Below, piece after piece: positions 49,201-58,142 of a stretch of 64,000 nucleotides of DNA. The notes under the pieces are model-generated. The model made no database searches. It was not told the DNA's origin and saw nothing but the letters and a program-made list of their open reading frames with translations. Numbering within the stretch: position 1 is the first letter of the stretch; each line of letters opens with the position of its first letter. The stretch spans positions 1 to 64,000 of the forward strand of contig CAYNHQ010000003.1 of the NCBI GenBank assembly GCA_964397255.1. The letters are read 5' to 3'. This DNA comes from CAYNHQ01 sp964397255 (lineage in GTDB: Bacteria; Bdellovibrionota_G; JALEGL01; DATDPG01). The translations under genes and the position numbers were made by a program.

Positions 49201-50477
49201 GATTTTGTCTCCAGTGTTCCTCCCAGTAGCGTTTCTAACTCCGAGATCTTGATTTCTAAATCCACCCGCGCCTCGCTATACGAATAATGAGTTTGAAATC
49301 GGTTTCGAAGGAGATTGAGAAGCGTTGCGTACTCCAGTTTGTCCGTTAGATAAGCAGATTGCCCCGAACGAAGCGCTTGATCGGAAAGTGGAAGAAGTCC
49401 TTTTTCCAAAAGTTCTAGTCTCTTTTGTGAAGCTACGAGTCCCGCAAAAACGGTGTGAACTTCGTGAAGAAGGTGAAGTCGCTCTTCTTCATAAAGCGCT
49501 TTCCATTTCGCGTTTTCAGCCCTCGCTCCCGCAACGATTTCGGATTGCTTCGAATTCGCCCACAGAGGAAGACTCAATCCAACTCCTCCCGTGAAGAAAT
49601 CGGTTCCAGGATCACCGGGGCTTGGACTTCGTTGCGTATAAGCCACTCGAAATTCAAAATCTGGATAATAGCCTCTCTTGGCATATGAGATCTTGGCTTC
49701 AGACGCCTCGATCATGGACTTCATCGATGCAAGTTGAGGATTGTTCGCAACGGCCTGTGTTCCGAGAGATTCCTCGGTCATCGCACTTGAAAAGTTGGCT
49801 TTTGGAAAATCTTCTGGTTGACCGATGGCATGATGTTCGGGGCGTCCTACAGCATGATTGAGATCTCCAATTCGGACATTGATTTCTTCGTCTGCGGTAA
49901 TCAGATCATCCAGAAGTCTGGCTTCCTCGACTTGGGCACTTAAAAGCTCGGCCTGGGGAAGTTTTCCAGTCGTGTATCGACTGCGGGAAGCACTTAATAT
50001 AGAACGCACGACGGTAAGTTGGTCACTGAGGAGACGCTTTTTTTCATGAGACAAATAGAGCTTAAAGAAAGCGATTTTGACTTCACGGATCAACTCCAAG
50101 CGAGAGTTCGCATATTCTTTTTCAGCCGCCTGAAATTCCTTCTTCGCATTAGTTTTAAGAGCCGACCGTCTTCCAGGGAAAGGAATTTTCTGCGTTAGGC
50201 TAAATTCATTTCCGGTCATTCCAAATTGATCTGTACGAAAGGAATCGATGGGATAGTTCACGGCGGCGAATCCAAACACAGGGTCTTCCAGTGAGCTTTG
50301 CGGCCCGATTTGAGCTTCCCTTACCCTTACTGTGTCTTCTTCAGCCTTTAAGCTCGGTCGGTTTGCAAGTGCTTCTTGAATTAAATCGTTTAAACGAACT
50401 GTCGAAAGCGTTGGACCGCTCTCCTGAGCGAATAGAGGATGCACAAAGACCAAGGCGGATAAGAGAATCAATCGCAT
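49197..50477 (-). CDS. cusC: TolC-family outer-membrane channel (CusC-type)
   Basis: A 426-residue protein with a signal peptide (MRLILLSALVFVHPLFA), two repeats of long helical hairpins (NRPSLKAEEDTVRVREAQI and ASMKSMIEASEAKISYAKR regions) and beta-strand parts. It should complete the tripartite efflux complex. First gene of the minus-strand run; 69 bases separate it from the divergent sigma factor. Confidence 0.9.
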   Translation of the reverse strand: MRLILLSALVFVHPLFAQESGPTLSTVRLNDLIQEALANRPSLKAEEDTVRVREAQIGPQSSLEDPVFGFAAVNYPIDSFRTDQFGMTGNEFSLTQKIPFPGRRSALKTNAKKEFQAAEKEYANSRLELIREVKIAFFKLYLSHEKKRLLSDQLTVVRSILSASRSRYTTGKLPQAELLSAQVEEARLLDDLITADEEINVRIGDLNHAVGRPEHHAIGQPEDFPKANFSSAMTEESLGTQAVANNPQLASMKSMIEASEAKISYAKRGYYPDFEFRVAYTQRSPSPGDPGTDFFTGGVGLSLPLWANSKQSEIVAGARAENAKWKALYEEERLHLLHEVHTVFAGLVASQKRLELLEKGLLPLSDQALRSGQSAYLTDKLEYATLLNLLRNRFQTHYSYSEARVDLEIKISELETLLGGTLETKS

Positions 50478-50546
50478 CTGATAACTCCTATTTACGTATA
50501 CGTTTTAAAAATGCGGTTTGTGACGAGGCCTAAATAAAATTGTAGG

Positions 50547-51110
50547 ATGGATGTCACAAACACCATGGCCGAGCCGTATACAAATGTAGAAACATCCGAT
50601 GAAGAGCTTATGACGGCTTATCAAAATGGCACCGAGCTAGCGTTTGAGGCGCTTTACAAGCGCTTTTCAGGCAAAGTGTACGGGTACATCAGCTCGAAGT
50701 TATTTGAGAGGAGTCTGACGGATGATGTTTTTCAGAAGGCATGGCTCAAATTCCATCAAGTACGGCATCAATATCAATCGAAATTTAAGTTTCGCCCTTG
50801 GCTGTTTACCATCGTTCATACAACCATCGTGGACGCAATTCGGGAACAAAGCCGAAATCTAAAAACGATAGAACTCTCCGAAACTCTACAAAAACCCTCT
50901 TCCTCAGCGTTTGAGATGTCCGGTTCCGTTGCAACCGCACTTGCAAAACTACCTGACATCCACCGCCAGGCTCTTGAGCTTCGATATTTGGAAGAACTCC
51001 CCTACATTCAGATCGCCCACGAACTGAATACATCCCAAGTGAATGCTCGAAAACTTGTCAGTCGTGCGCTTCAAAATCTAAAAGCGATTTTCAAAGGAGA
51101 GAAGAAGTGA
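50547..51110 (+). CDS. ECF-type sigma factor
   Basis: A 187-residue sigma-70 family protein. Region 2 lies at about 30-105 (FEALYKRFSGKVYGYIS, DDVFQKAWLKFHQ, FRPWLFTIVHTTIVDAIR) and region 4 at about 125-182 (LPDIHRQALELRYLEELPYIQIA). It probably responds to metal or envelope stress and may switch on the divergent efflux-cytochrome operon; this is inferred from position only. The downstream membrane protein overlaps its stop (GTGA). Confidence 0.92.
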   Translation: MDVTNTMAEPYTNVETSDEELMTAYQNGTELAFEALYKRFSGKVYGYISSKLFERSLTDDVFQKAWLKFHQVRHQYQSKFKFRPWLFTIVHTTIVDAIREQSRNLKTIELSETLQKPSSSAFEMSGSVATALAKLPDIHRQALELRYLEELPYIQIAHELNTSQVNARKLVSRALQNLKAIFKGEKK

Positions 51111-51637
51111 CTTTGCTTCCTTCCGACAATCAGGAATTCCAAGCGTTTCTACAGGCAGAAGAAGCCAGACCCCCTCAAGGACTTTCCGAACATATTTTGT
51201 CTCAGGTTCATGGGGATCTTCATCCCTCGGCATGGAAAATCTTAGGTAAACTCTCTCTGATTCATTTGGTTGTGGCGAATCTAACTCTCCTATTTTGTCC
51301 TCAGTTCGGTGTTGGTTGGACGAAACATCTGGGTTTGTTGTCGGCGTTGATGAATTTGGGTCACACAGTTTGCATGGCTTCCTGCGGGATGATTTTTGTG
51401 GGATTGAGTCTTTTGGCCGCAAGTCTACTTCTTTATCCTGAAGAACTTCGTGCTCTTCGTAAAAAAGCAGCTTTCCAAGTAGCCTCCATATCCCTGCTTT
51501 CCCTTGCCGTGTTGATCTGTTTTGGCGCAACGATGGTATGGACTGTCGGTTTAGCCTGGTTCGGTGGAGCACTGCTGGGCGGGCTAGTCTCTGTCGAACT
51601 CGTATTTCGGACCCGCCGACATATTTGGGCGATGTGA
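51107..51637 (+). CDS. Membrane protein coupled to the sigma factor, probable anti-sigma factor
   Basis: A 176-residue protein starting at GTG in a 4-base overlap with the sigma gene. The cytoplasmic N-terminal 45 residues (FQAFLQAEEARPPQGLSEHIL) resemble a minimal anti-sigma segment; four hydrophobic helices follow. Two cysteines in HTVCMASCGM within the second helix could sense metal. Co-transcription with an ECF sigma factor is the main argument for the role. Confidence 0.6.
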   Translation: MTLLPSDNQEFQAFLQAEEARPPQGLSEHILSQVHGDLHPSAWKILGKLSLIHLVVANLTLLFCPQFGVGWTKHLGLLSALMNLGHTVCMASCGMIFVGLSLLAASLLLYPEELRALRKKAAFQVASISLLSLAVLICFGATMVWTVGLAWFGGALLGGLVSVELVFRTRRHIWAM

Positions 51638-51656
51638 GTTGATCAGGAAATAGTGA

Positions 51657-51672
51657 CCTTCCGGCGGCACCA
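51657..51672. other. Decayed tRNA-Leu-end-like att site
   Basis: Matches the last 16 bases of tRNA-Leu (30208-30223) at 15 of 16 positions, in the same direction as attL and attR. It may mark the outer end of an older tandem insertion covering 40.4-51.7 kb. Confidence 0.45.
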
Positions 51673-51694
51673 AATTGGGTATATACCACAAAAA

Positions 51695-51747
51695 ATGCGG
51701 AGATTAGGCTTGAATCATGCGGAGAATCATGATTATAATCTCCGCAT
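51695..51747. promoter_or_regulatory. Operator-like repeats before the fic gene
   Basis: ATGCGGAGATTA (51695-51706) and its exact reverse complement (51736-51747), plus a further ATGCGGAGA in direct orientation at 51717-51725. They end three bases before the start codon. The Fic protein has its own C-terminal winged helix, so autorepression is plausible. Confidence 0.5.
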
Positions 51748-51750
51748 GAG

Positions 51751-52860
51751 ATGCGTAGAATGACTCGCTATATTCACCAACTTCCGAATTGGCCGAAATT
51801 GAAGTGGGACGTGCTTGCTTTAGCTCCCAAGTTAGCTGATATCCGCCATCGTCAAGGTCGTTTAATCGGGCGGATGGAAGGACTTGGTTTTTCCCTTCAA
51901 AAGGAAGCTGTACTCGAAACCCTTACCCTCGACGTTCTAAAGTCGAGTGAAATCGAAGGAGACTTGCTTGATCCCAAACAAGTTCGCTCATCCATTGCAC
52001 GGCGTCTGGGAATGGATATCGCCGGGTTAGTACCCTCTGACCGAAGTGTGGAAGGTGTCGTAGAAATGATGCTGGACGCAACACAAAACTTTGCCAAACG
52101 TCTTACCCAAGAACGTTTATTCAAATGGCATGCAGGTCTGTTCCCTACAGGGCATAGTGGGTTGCATAAAATTTCTGTAGCTGCTTGGCGAAAAGATATG
52201 AAGGGGCCGATGCAGGTTGTCTCCGGCACGATCGGTCATGAACGTGTGCACTATGAAGCTCCGCCTGCGCATAGATTAAATGTCGAGATGAACGCATTCC
52301 TAAAATGGGTCAATGCATCCGATGAAATCGACCTCGTTGTAAAAGCAGGGATCGCGCATTTATACTTTGTCACGATCCATCCATTTGATGACGGCAATGG
52401 CCGCATGGCTCGAGCAATTTCGGATTGGCTTCTCGCAAAATCAGAGAAAAGTTCGAAACGTTTTTACAGCATGTCTTCACAGATACGGAAGGAGCGAGAA
52501 AACTATTACAAGGTTTTGGAAACCACACAAAAGGGAGCGCTTGATATCACAACATGGATAGAATGGTTCCTCGGTTGTTTAGATCGCACCTTTAACGGGA
52601 CCGAATCAGCCCTTGAAGCTGTTTTCCGAAAGGCTCGATTTTGGGAAAAGAATGCAAAGACGCCCCTCAACGAACGACAACGTGCGATGCTGAACAAACT
52701 TCTAAACGGTTTTGAAGGAAATCTCACAACATCAAAATGGGCCAAAATCTCGAAATGTTCTCAAGATACCGCCCACCGCGATATTCAGAACCTGATCGAT
52801 CAGGGCATATTGATCAAAAGCGGCGCGGGAGGGCGAAGTACAAGCTACTCGCTAAAATAA
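51751..52860 (+). CDS. Fic-domain AMP-transferase with inhibitory helix and winged-helix tail
   Basis: A 369-residue protein (ATG at 51751; an ATG at 51760 is also possible). The N-terminal DUF4172-like domain contains an inhibitory motif S-x-x-x-E-G in KSSEIEG (65-70), the class II type with the blocking helix before the Fic core. The catalytic HPFDDGNGR is at 210-218. A C-terminal winged helix (NLTTSKWAKISKCSQDTA, then RDIQNLIDQGIL) can bind DNA. It transfers AMP to a hydroxyl group of an unknown target protein. The gene stands alone between the att-like scar and a convergent membrane protein gene. Confidence 0.92.
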   Translation: MRRMTRYIHQLPNWPKLKWDVLALAPKLADIRHRQGRLIGRMEGLGFSLQKEAVLETLTLDVLKSSEIEGDLLDPKQVRSSIARRLGMDIAGLVPSDRSVEGVVEMMLDATQNFAKRLTQERLFKWHAGLFPTGHSGLHKISVAAWRKDMKGPMQVVSGTIGHERVHYEAPPAHRLNVEMNAFLKWVNASDEIDLVVKAGIAHLYFVTIHPFDDGNGRMARAISDWLLAKSEKSSKRFYSMSSQIRKERENYYKVLETTQKGALDITTWIEWFLGCLDRTFNGTESALEAVFRKARFWEKNAKTPLNERQRAMLNKLLNGFEGNLTTSKWAKISKCSQDTAHRDIQNLIDQGILIKSGAGGRSTSYSLK

Positions 52861-52866
52861 GAAAAA

Positions 52867-53529
52867 TTACCGTAAAGAGCGAGTAACTTCTCGATTGCGG
52901 TCGATCCAATAGCCCCATAGGGGAACGAGCCATCCGCTGAACCCCACCAGCGCGATGGCTCGTGTATTGGGTGGCGGCGGACCGATAAATGTTCCCACAT
53001 AAATAAACAGCAAAAGAATGATGAGGCTCCAAAGTGAAACGAGCCCTGCCAGTCCCTTTTTCCTTGTCACAAACAGATACACCGCGAGGCCGGAAACAAA
53101 CATCGCTCCCTCCACCAGCGCTGTAGCCATTTTTGAATTCCATAAACCCAAACCGTAGCGGTCATCCCCCCAGGGTGTGATCGGCATATCGGAACGGTGC
53201 GAAAAGAAATCCAACACCCAGTGACTTACCACAGCGAATGCGCACACAATTGCGCCCTCTCTATATTTTGTCCGCGCAAAATAAATCGCGGCAAAAAGAC
53301 CCGCCCAGCATATCGCCGCTAACAGGCTATGCGAATAAGGGTATTTGGAAAAATAGAGTGGATTAAATTCCGATACGTTCCGAATGATATCGACCTCTTC
53401 CCATCCCAACAGAAGAAAAATCGGCCAAATGAAATCGAGCAGGCCTGCCGCGAGAAAAAGTGCCCCTAACGAAGTTTTCGGTGCCACCTTCTTCGCCGCA
53501 AGTCCAACTGCATAATGTCCAAGAAACAT
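52867..53529 (-). CDS. DUF457-like membrane protein
   Basis: A 220-residue protein with five to six hydrophobic helices. Conserved histidines and aspartate are at LGHYAVGLAAKK, LLDFIWP, YPYSHSLLA and VSHWVLDFFSHRSDMP, the pattern of the YdjM/DUF457 family of predicted inner-membrane metal-dependent hydrolases. Real function unknown. It ends 10 bases before the RND pump gene on the same strand, so they may share a transcript (pump first). Confidence 0.65.
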   Translation of the reverse strand: MFLGHYAVGLAAKKVAPKTSLGALFLAAGLLDFIWPIFLLLGWEEVDIIRNVSEFNPLYFSKYPYSHSLLAAICWAGLFAAIYFARTKYREGAIVCAFAVVSHWVLDFFSHRSDMPITPWGDDRYGLGLWNSKMATALVEGAMFVSGLAVYLFVTRKKGLAGLVSLWSLIILLLFIYVGTFIGPPPPNTRAIALVGFSGWLVPLWGYWIDRNREVTRSLR

Positions 53530-53538
53530 ATTGACCTC

Positions 53539-56500
53539 TCATCCGCTCGCAAGAGCTTCGCGCAGGGCATCGCTATGGCGGTGACTCTCCATACGCGCAA
53601 GCAAACTGTACGCACAGGGTACTACGAATAGCGTCAGGAGTGTTGAAAAAGCAACACCGCCGATCGTTACCACCGCCATCGGACGCATGACTTCGGCACC
53701 AGGTCCCAGTGCTGAAGCGGCGGGAATCGCCGCCACCATCGTCGCGATGGAAGTCATCAGAATCGGGCGGAGTCGCAACGGGCACGCTTTTAACAATGCC
53801 TCGCGCACATCCAGACCGTTACCGCGCAACTGATTCGTAAAATCCACAAGCAGAATCGAATTCTTTTTCACGATTCCCATCAACAGAAGAAGACCGATCA
53901 TGCTGAAGATGTTGAGCGAGAGTCCAAACACACGCAAGGCGATCAGCGCTCCCGTCACGCTGAACGGCAGGGCCAACAGAACCGTAAAGGGATGGATGAA
54001 ACTGTTGAACTGGGAGCCCAAAACCATATACGCCACAAAAATTCCGAGAATGAGAGCCACCATTAAACTCTCAAAAGATTCCTTAAACGTTTGAGATCCT
54101 CCCGACGCGACCAAATGGTACCCGGGCGTCAAAATGGTTTTCGCTTCCCGCTCCACAAAACCCATTGCATCAGACTGTGATTTCCCTGGCGCGACATTCG
54201 CGAATACGGAAATCGATCTTTCTCGATTGAACCGACTAATCGTAAGCAACGAAGACTGGTCTTGAAAAGCAACGACTTCCGACAACGGAAGTATTTCGCC
54301 GTGCGAATTCCGGACCCAAATTTTTCGAATATCTTTGGGCGTGCGGTTGTATTGATCGAGAAGTTTGATACGAATGTCGTCGCGGTGGCCCGCATCGTCG
54401 GTGTAACGCCCCACACGCAAGCTTCCCACGAGTGCGCTAATAGCGTTTGAAATATTGCTGACGGTCACGCCCCGGATCGCCGCTTTTTCCCGGTTCGGAA
54501 TCACTTTGGTCTCAGGCATGTTCGGGTTGTAGTCGGTATCCACATCGGTCATTAAACCGGAATCAGACATCCGAGACATGATCTTTTGCGTGAAGAAAGC
54601 CAGTTTTTCCCAATCCGGCCCCTGCAGGGCGAACTGCACCGGAAAGCCCCGTTGGGCGGAGAATCCGGTGAGTGAAAGATCCAGAACCGTTGCCCGGCTC
54701 ACCCCCGGGATTTTTTGAATCAGTCCGCGAATAAACGGCATGTATTCCGATTGGTGGGGAGGCTTGTGAAAAGGTGCCGCTACCGGACGCATGGAAGGAT
54801 CTTTCATCATGACAAACAAATTTCCTTGATTGACCAAGCCTCCTTGAAATCCTCCAACGGCCGTGTAGTAGCTTTCGATCTCTGGACGTTCTTTAAGAAT
54901 CGCTTCCGCTTTTCGAAAAACAGAATCGGTGAAATCCAGTGAGGAGCCCATCGGCGTCTGAATTGTCATCAAGAAACGGTTTTGGTCCTGTGGCGGAACA
55001 AACTCTTTCGGCGTTCCTTGAAGCAGGAAAAGCGAACCACCGAAAATGATGAGAGACATAAAGATCACCGCCCACCGATGATGGAGAGATCCGCGGAGCA
55101 GCCATTTGTAGACGCCTGCGATCCCCTCCATGCCTCGATCAATCCAACGACCCAATGCCGATTGATGCCCCGATTGTAGAAATTGAGAGCATCGCATCGG
55201 CGCCAGTGTCAAAGCTTCAAGCAACGAAAGACTCACGGCGACCGACATCGCCACTCCAAATTGATAAAAGAACTTTCCGATAATTCCCCTCATAAAAATC
55301 ACGGGCAAAAAGATCGCCAGAATTGCAACGGATGCGGCGACCGCCGCCGGAGTGATTTCACGAGCTCCTACCAATGCCGCTTTTACTCGTGTGCTTCCCA
55401 TCTCTCGATGGCGAACAATGTTTTCGAGCACCATGATGGCATCGTCCACGACAATTCCGATGGAGAGCGAAAGGGCTAGGAGTGTGAATGTATTGAGCGT
55501 GAATCCGCAAAAATAGAGAATAATGAATGCTCCGATGAGCGACGTCGGAATCGCCAGCACCACATTTATAGCAGAACTGAACGATCCCAAAAATAACCAG
55601 CAAACCAGCGACGTTAAAATCGCGGCGAGCGTGAGCGAAAAAATCAGTTCACGCGAGGAAGCTTCAATGAAGCGAGTGCTGTCGTTCACGATCAGCATGT
55701 TCATTCCCTTGGGAAGTTCTTTGCCCAACGAGATCAACCGCGCTTTCACCGATCGGCCTACGGCCACGGCATTCGATCCCCGCTGTTTAACAATCCCGAG
55801 CCCCACCGCCATATTTCCATTCACACGGGAAATTCGGCGGACATCGGCCAGACCCTCCTCTACTCTCGCCACGCTACCCAGATGGATAGGCGTCCAAACC
55901 GGAGCACCCCCACGGGAAGGAACGACCAATTTTTCGAATTCCTGCTGCGTCGCCACCTCGCCAATGACACGAATGTTCACTTCACGCGGGCCATTATCCA
56001 TGTAGCCCGAAGGTGTGAGCGTGGTTCCGGTGGTGATTGTGGCAATCACATCATCCACAGCGAGTTGCTTTTCTCGCATTTGATCCACATTCAGCCCGAT
56101 CCGCATGTTTGGATCGACGTAACCGCCGAAACGAATGTCCCCCACGCCGGGAATTGTAGCGAGGGCATCTTTGAGATGATCGCGCGCAAAGAGCATCGTT
56201 TCGCGCAGCGAACTTCCCCCGTACAGCGTGATAAACATGATGGGCTGATCTTCCGGATTCGATTTTGTCACGATCGGCGGATCGATATCGACGGGAAGAA
56301 GTTTTTGGGCCTGGGCAATCTTGGTGTTGACCTCTTGTAGGGCCGCATCGATGTCCCGGTTGAGTTCAAATTCGACCGTAATATTGGATAGACCTTCTTG
56401 GCATTTGGAAGTGACATTGCGAACGCCTTCGATCGTCATAATGGAATCTTCAACAACGTCGACCACTGCCGATTCCATGGTTTCGGGAGAGGCTCCGGTC

Positions 56501-56673
56501 CATGAAATGCTGACATTGAGAACCGGAAAATCGACGTCGGGAAGCTGGCTGATTCCCATTCGCGAGAAGGAAATGGCCCCGAAGACAATCAATCCGATCA
56601 TCAGCATCCAGGCGAAGACCGGACGCCGAATAGAGATGTCGGAAAGCGACGTCACTTTGGCTATTCGTACCAC
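53539..56673 (-). CDS. HAE1-type RND efflux pump (AcrB family)
   Basis: A 1044-residue inner-membrane pump. N-terminal DISIRRPVFAWMLMIGLIVFG, then SFSRMGISQLPDVDFPVLNV; the central membrane block has LSIGIVVDDAIMVLENIVRH with the paired aspartates of the proton relay, and the C-terminal part has MVLGSQFNSFIHPFTVLLALP and MGIVKKNSILLVDF. It exports hydrophobic compounds. No adaptor or TolC partner is encoded next to it. Start is GTG (56673) or the GTG at 56655. The divergent carF-like gene is only 38 bases away. Confidence 0.93.
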   Translation of the reverse strand: MVRIAKVTSLSDISIRRPVFAWMLMIGLIVFGAISFSRMGISQLPDVDFPVLNVSISWTGASPETMESAVVDVVEDSIMTIEGVRNVTSKCQEGLSNITVEFELNRDIDAALQEVNTKIAQAQKLLPVDIDPPIVTKSNPEDQPIMFITLYGGSSLRETMLFARDHLKDALATIPGVGDIRFGGYVDPNMRIGLNVDQMREKQLAVDDVIATITTGTTLTPSGYMDNGPREVNIRVIGEVATQQEFEKLVVPSRGGAPVWTPIHLGSVARVEEGLADVRRISRVNGNMAVGLGIVKQRGSNAVAVGRSVKARLISLGKELPKGMNMLIVNDSTRFIEASSRELIFSLTLAAILTSLVCWLFLGSFSSAINVVLAIPTSLIGAFIILYFCGFTLNTFTLLALSLSIGIVVDDAIMVLENIVRHREMGSTRVKAALVGAREITPAAVAASVAILAIFLPVIFMRGIIGKFFYQFGVAMSVAVSLSLLEALTLAPMRCSQFLQSGHQSALGRWIDRGMEGIAGVYKWLLRGSLHHRWAVIFMSLIIFGGSLFLLQGTPKEFVPPQDQNRFLMTIQTPMGSSLDFTDSVFRKAEAILKERPEIESYYTAVGGFQGGLVNQGNLFVMMKDPSMRPVAAPFHKPPHQSEYMPFIRGLIQKIPGVSRATVLDLSLTGFSAQRGFPVQFALQGPDWEKLAFFTQKIMSRMSDSGLMTDVDTDYNPNMPETKVIPNREKAAIRGVTVSNISNAISALVGSLRVGRYTDDAGHRDDIRIKLLDQYNRTPKDIRKIWVRNSHGEILPLSEVVAFQDQSSLLTISRFNRERSISVFANVAPGKSQSDAMGFVEREAKTILTPGYHLVASGGSQTFKESFESLMVALILGIFVAYMVLGSQFNSFIHPFTVLLALPFSVTGALIALRVFGLSLNIFSMIGLLLLMGIVKKNSILLVDFTNQLRGNGLDVREALLKACPLRLRPILMTSIATMVAAIPAASALGPGAEVMRPMAVVTIGGVAFSTLLTLFVVPCAYSLLARMESHRHSDALREALASG

Positions 56674-56711
56674 CTGTTGATTGAATTATGAAGGAGCGAT
56701 AGGGTCGGAGA

Positions 56712-57404
56712 GTGCAGGCCACCCATCGACCCATTGGCGTCGTCCTTTTTGAGTCAACTTCGCTCACGATCTTTACTGCGCTGGCCATGGTGACCACTCT
56801 CGACTATCTCGCGCAAGTTCATCTTATTCATCATTTTTGGCCGATCGCTTGTGGCGTGATCGTCGGATACATCGTATCCGATTTTCTTTCCGGATTCGTT
56901 CACTGGTTTTGTGACACTTTCTTTGAGGAAGACACACCTATCATCGGTCGAGCACTCATTTACCCCTTCAGAGATCATCATCGTGACCCCACCGCGATGA
57001 CCCACCATGGATTTTTGGAGATGTATGCCAATAGTTGCGTCCCCCTCATTCCCATTCTTTTCATCGTCTGGGGATTTCAACAATCTCCCGAGGCTTCGCT
57101 CTGGCAAATTGGAATTCAGACATTTTTGCTCACGATCACCGCTGGAGCTTTTGCGACAAATCAATTTCATTCTTGGGCGCACACCAAGGAGCCACCCCAG
57201 TTTGTCCGTTGGTTGCAATCCACTGGTCTCATCGTCCCTCCCCAAATGCATGAGGCCCATCATATATATCCGCACCGGAATGCTTACTGCGTGACCTCCG
57301 GCTGGATGAACGGAATTTCCGATCGTCTGAGAGTTTGGAGCTTCATGGAATATGCGATTCTCCATCTCGGGGTGCCAAAGTCCCGAACCGCAGAGGCGCA
57401 TTGA
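56712..57404 (+). CDS. carF: Plasmanylethanolamine desaturase (CarF/TMEM189 family)
   Basis: A 230-residue membrane enzyme starting at GTG. The family's histidine motifs are all visible: H64 in FVHWFCDTFFEEDTP, H89-H90 in FRDHHRDP, H98-H99, H153 and H157 in NQFHSWAHTKEPP, and H180, H183, H184, H188 in MHEAHHIYPHRNAYC. These bind a di-iron centre that, in the myxobacterial CarF and human PEDS1 proteins, introduces the vinyl-ether bond of plasmalogens using oxygen. It implies that this organism makes ether lipids and lives at least partly with oxygen. Four hydrophobic segments. Confidence 0.9.
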   Translation: MQATHRPIGVVLFESTSLTIFTALAMVTTLDYLAQVHLIHHFWPIACGVIVGYIVSDFLSGFVHWFCDTFFEEDTPIIGRALIYPFRDHHRDPTAMTHHGFLEMYANSCVPLIPILFIVWGFQQSPEASLWQIGIQTFLLTITAGAFATNQFHSWAHTKEPPQFVRWLQSTGLIVPPQMHEAHHIYPHRNAYCVTSGWMNGISDRLRVWSFMEYAILHLGVPKSRTAEAH

Positions 57405-57438
57405 CACAAGGCGTTACATCCGATATATCAGACCCCTT

Positions 57439-58086
57439 ATGACCCTGCGTGCGGCTTTATTTCTTACCCTAGGCTTGTCTATAGTTACTTGTGTGCCCCC
57501 TTTGCGAGCGGAAACAAAGCCCCCGAAGTTAAAATACATAAAGAAGAATTTTCCCGGCCTCACTGTATATTATTCTGACAAAGAAATCGGATTTGAAAAC
57601 GGCGATACGGTGAGGCGTCTGACTTGGCAGTACAATAATTTTCGCCACATGTTAAATGTAAATACGGGGGAATACCTTGGATTTGCGGACTGCGCTTACC
57701 TCCAGATTAAACATCATTGCACGGGACCGGAGGAAGTATTGGAGATTAGCTTTTGGGAAGGTTTCTACGATAAAATTAAAGCGTCCAACGATCCTGAAAT
57801 TTCTTCGCTAATCGACAAGTTAAAGCTCGACCGCAATCGCATTCCTTCAAATCACCGTGTCGAATTTGTACTCGATACTCCATTCATCCTATGGACAGAC
57901 GACGGAATTCGAACCTTCTTTAACGGGAAGGACGGAAGTATCCATGCCTACACTTACACGCTCGAGGGAATGGAAGATGTCACCACTCCACTCATCAAAA
58001 AGGCGTTTATGGACGCTCTGCAAAGGGATAAAACAGGAAATCCTAAAATCGCCGCGGCACTCGAATTACTTAAGAAATCCAATTGA
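57439..58086 (+). CDS. Exported protein of unknown function
   Basis: A 215-residue protein from the ATG at 57439 (an upstream frame inside carF is not needed). Signal peptide MTLRAALFLTLGLSIVTCVPPLRA. The mature protein has mixed alpha/beta character with cysteines in FADCAYLQIKHHCTG and a final helical segment (IKKAFMDALQRDKTGNPKIAAALELL). No family recognised. It follows carF closely and overlaps nothing; trigger factor starts 56 bases later. Confidence 0.55.
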   Translation: MTLRAALFLTLGLSIVTCVPPLRAETKPPKLKYIKKNFPGLTVYYSDKEIGFENGDTVRRLTWQYNNFRHMLNVNTGEYLGFADCAYLQIKHHCTGPEEVLEISFWEGFYDKIKASNDPEISSLIDKLKLDRNRIPSNHRVEFVLDTPFILWTDDGIRTFFNGKDGSIHAYTYTLEGMEDVTTPLIKKAFMDALQRDKTGNPKIAAALELLKKSN

Positions 58087-58142
58087 GTCTCCATTCCGAG
58101 GCCTTTACGCTTTGGGGCGAGTCGTGTATTAGCGGCCCCCTT

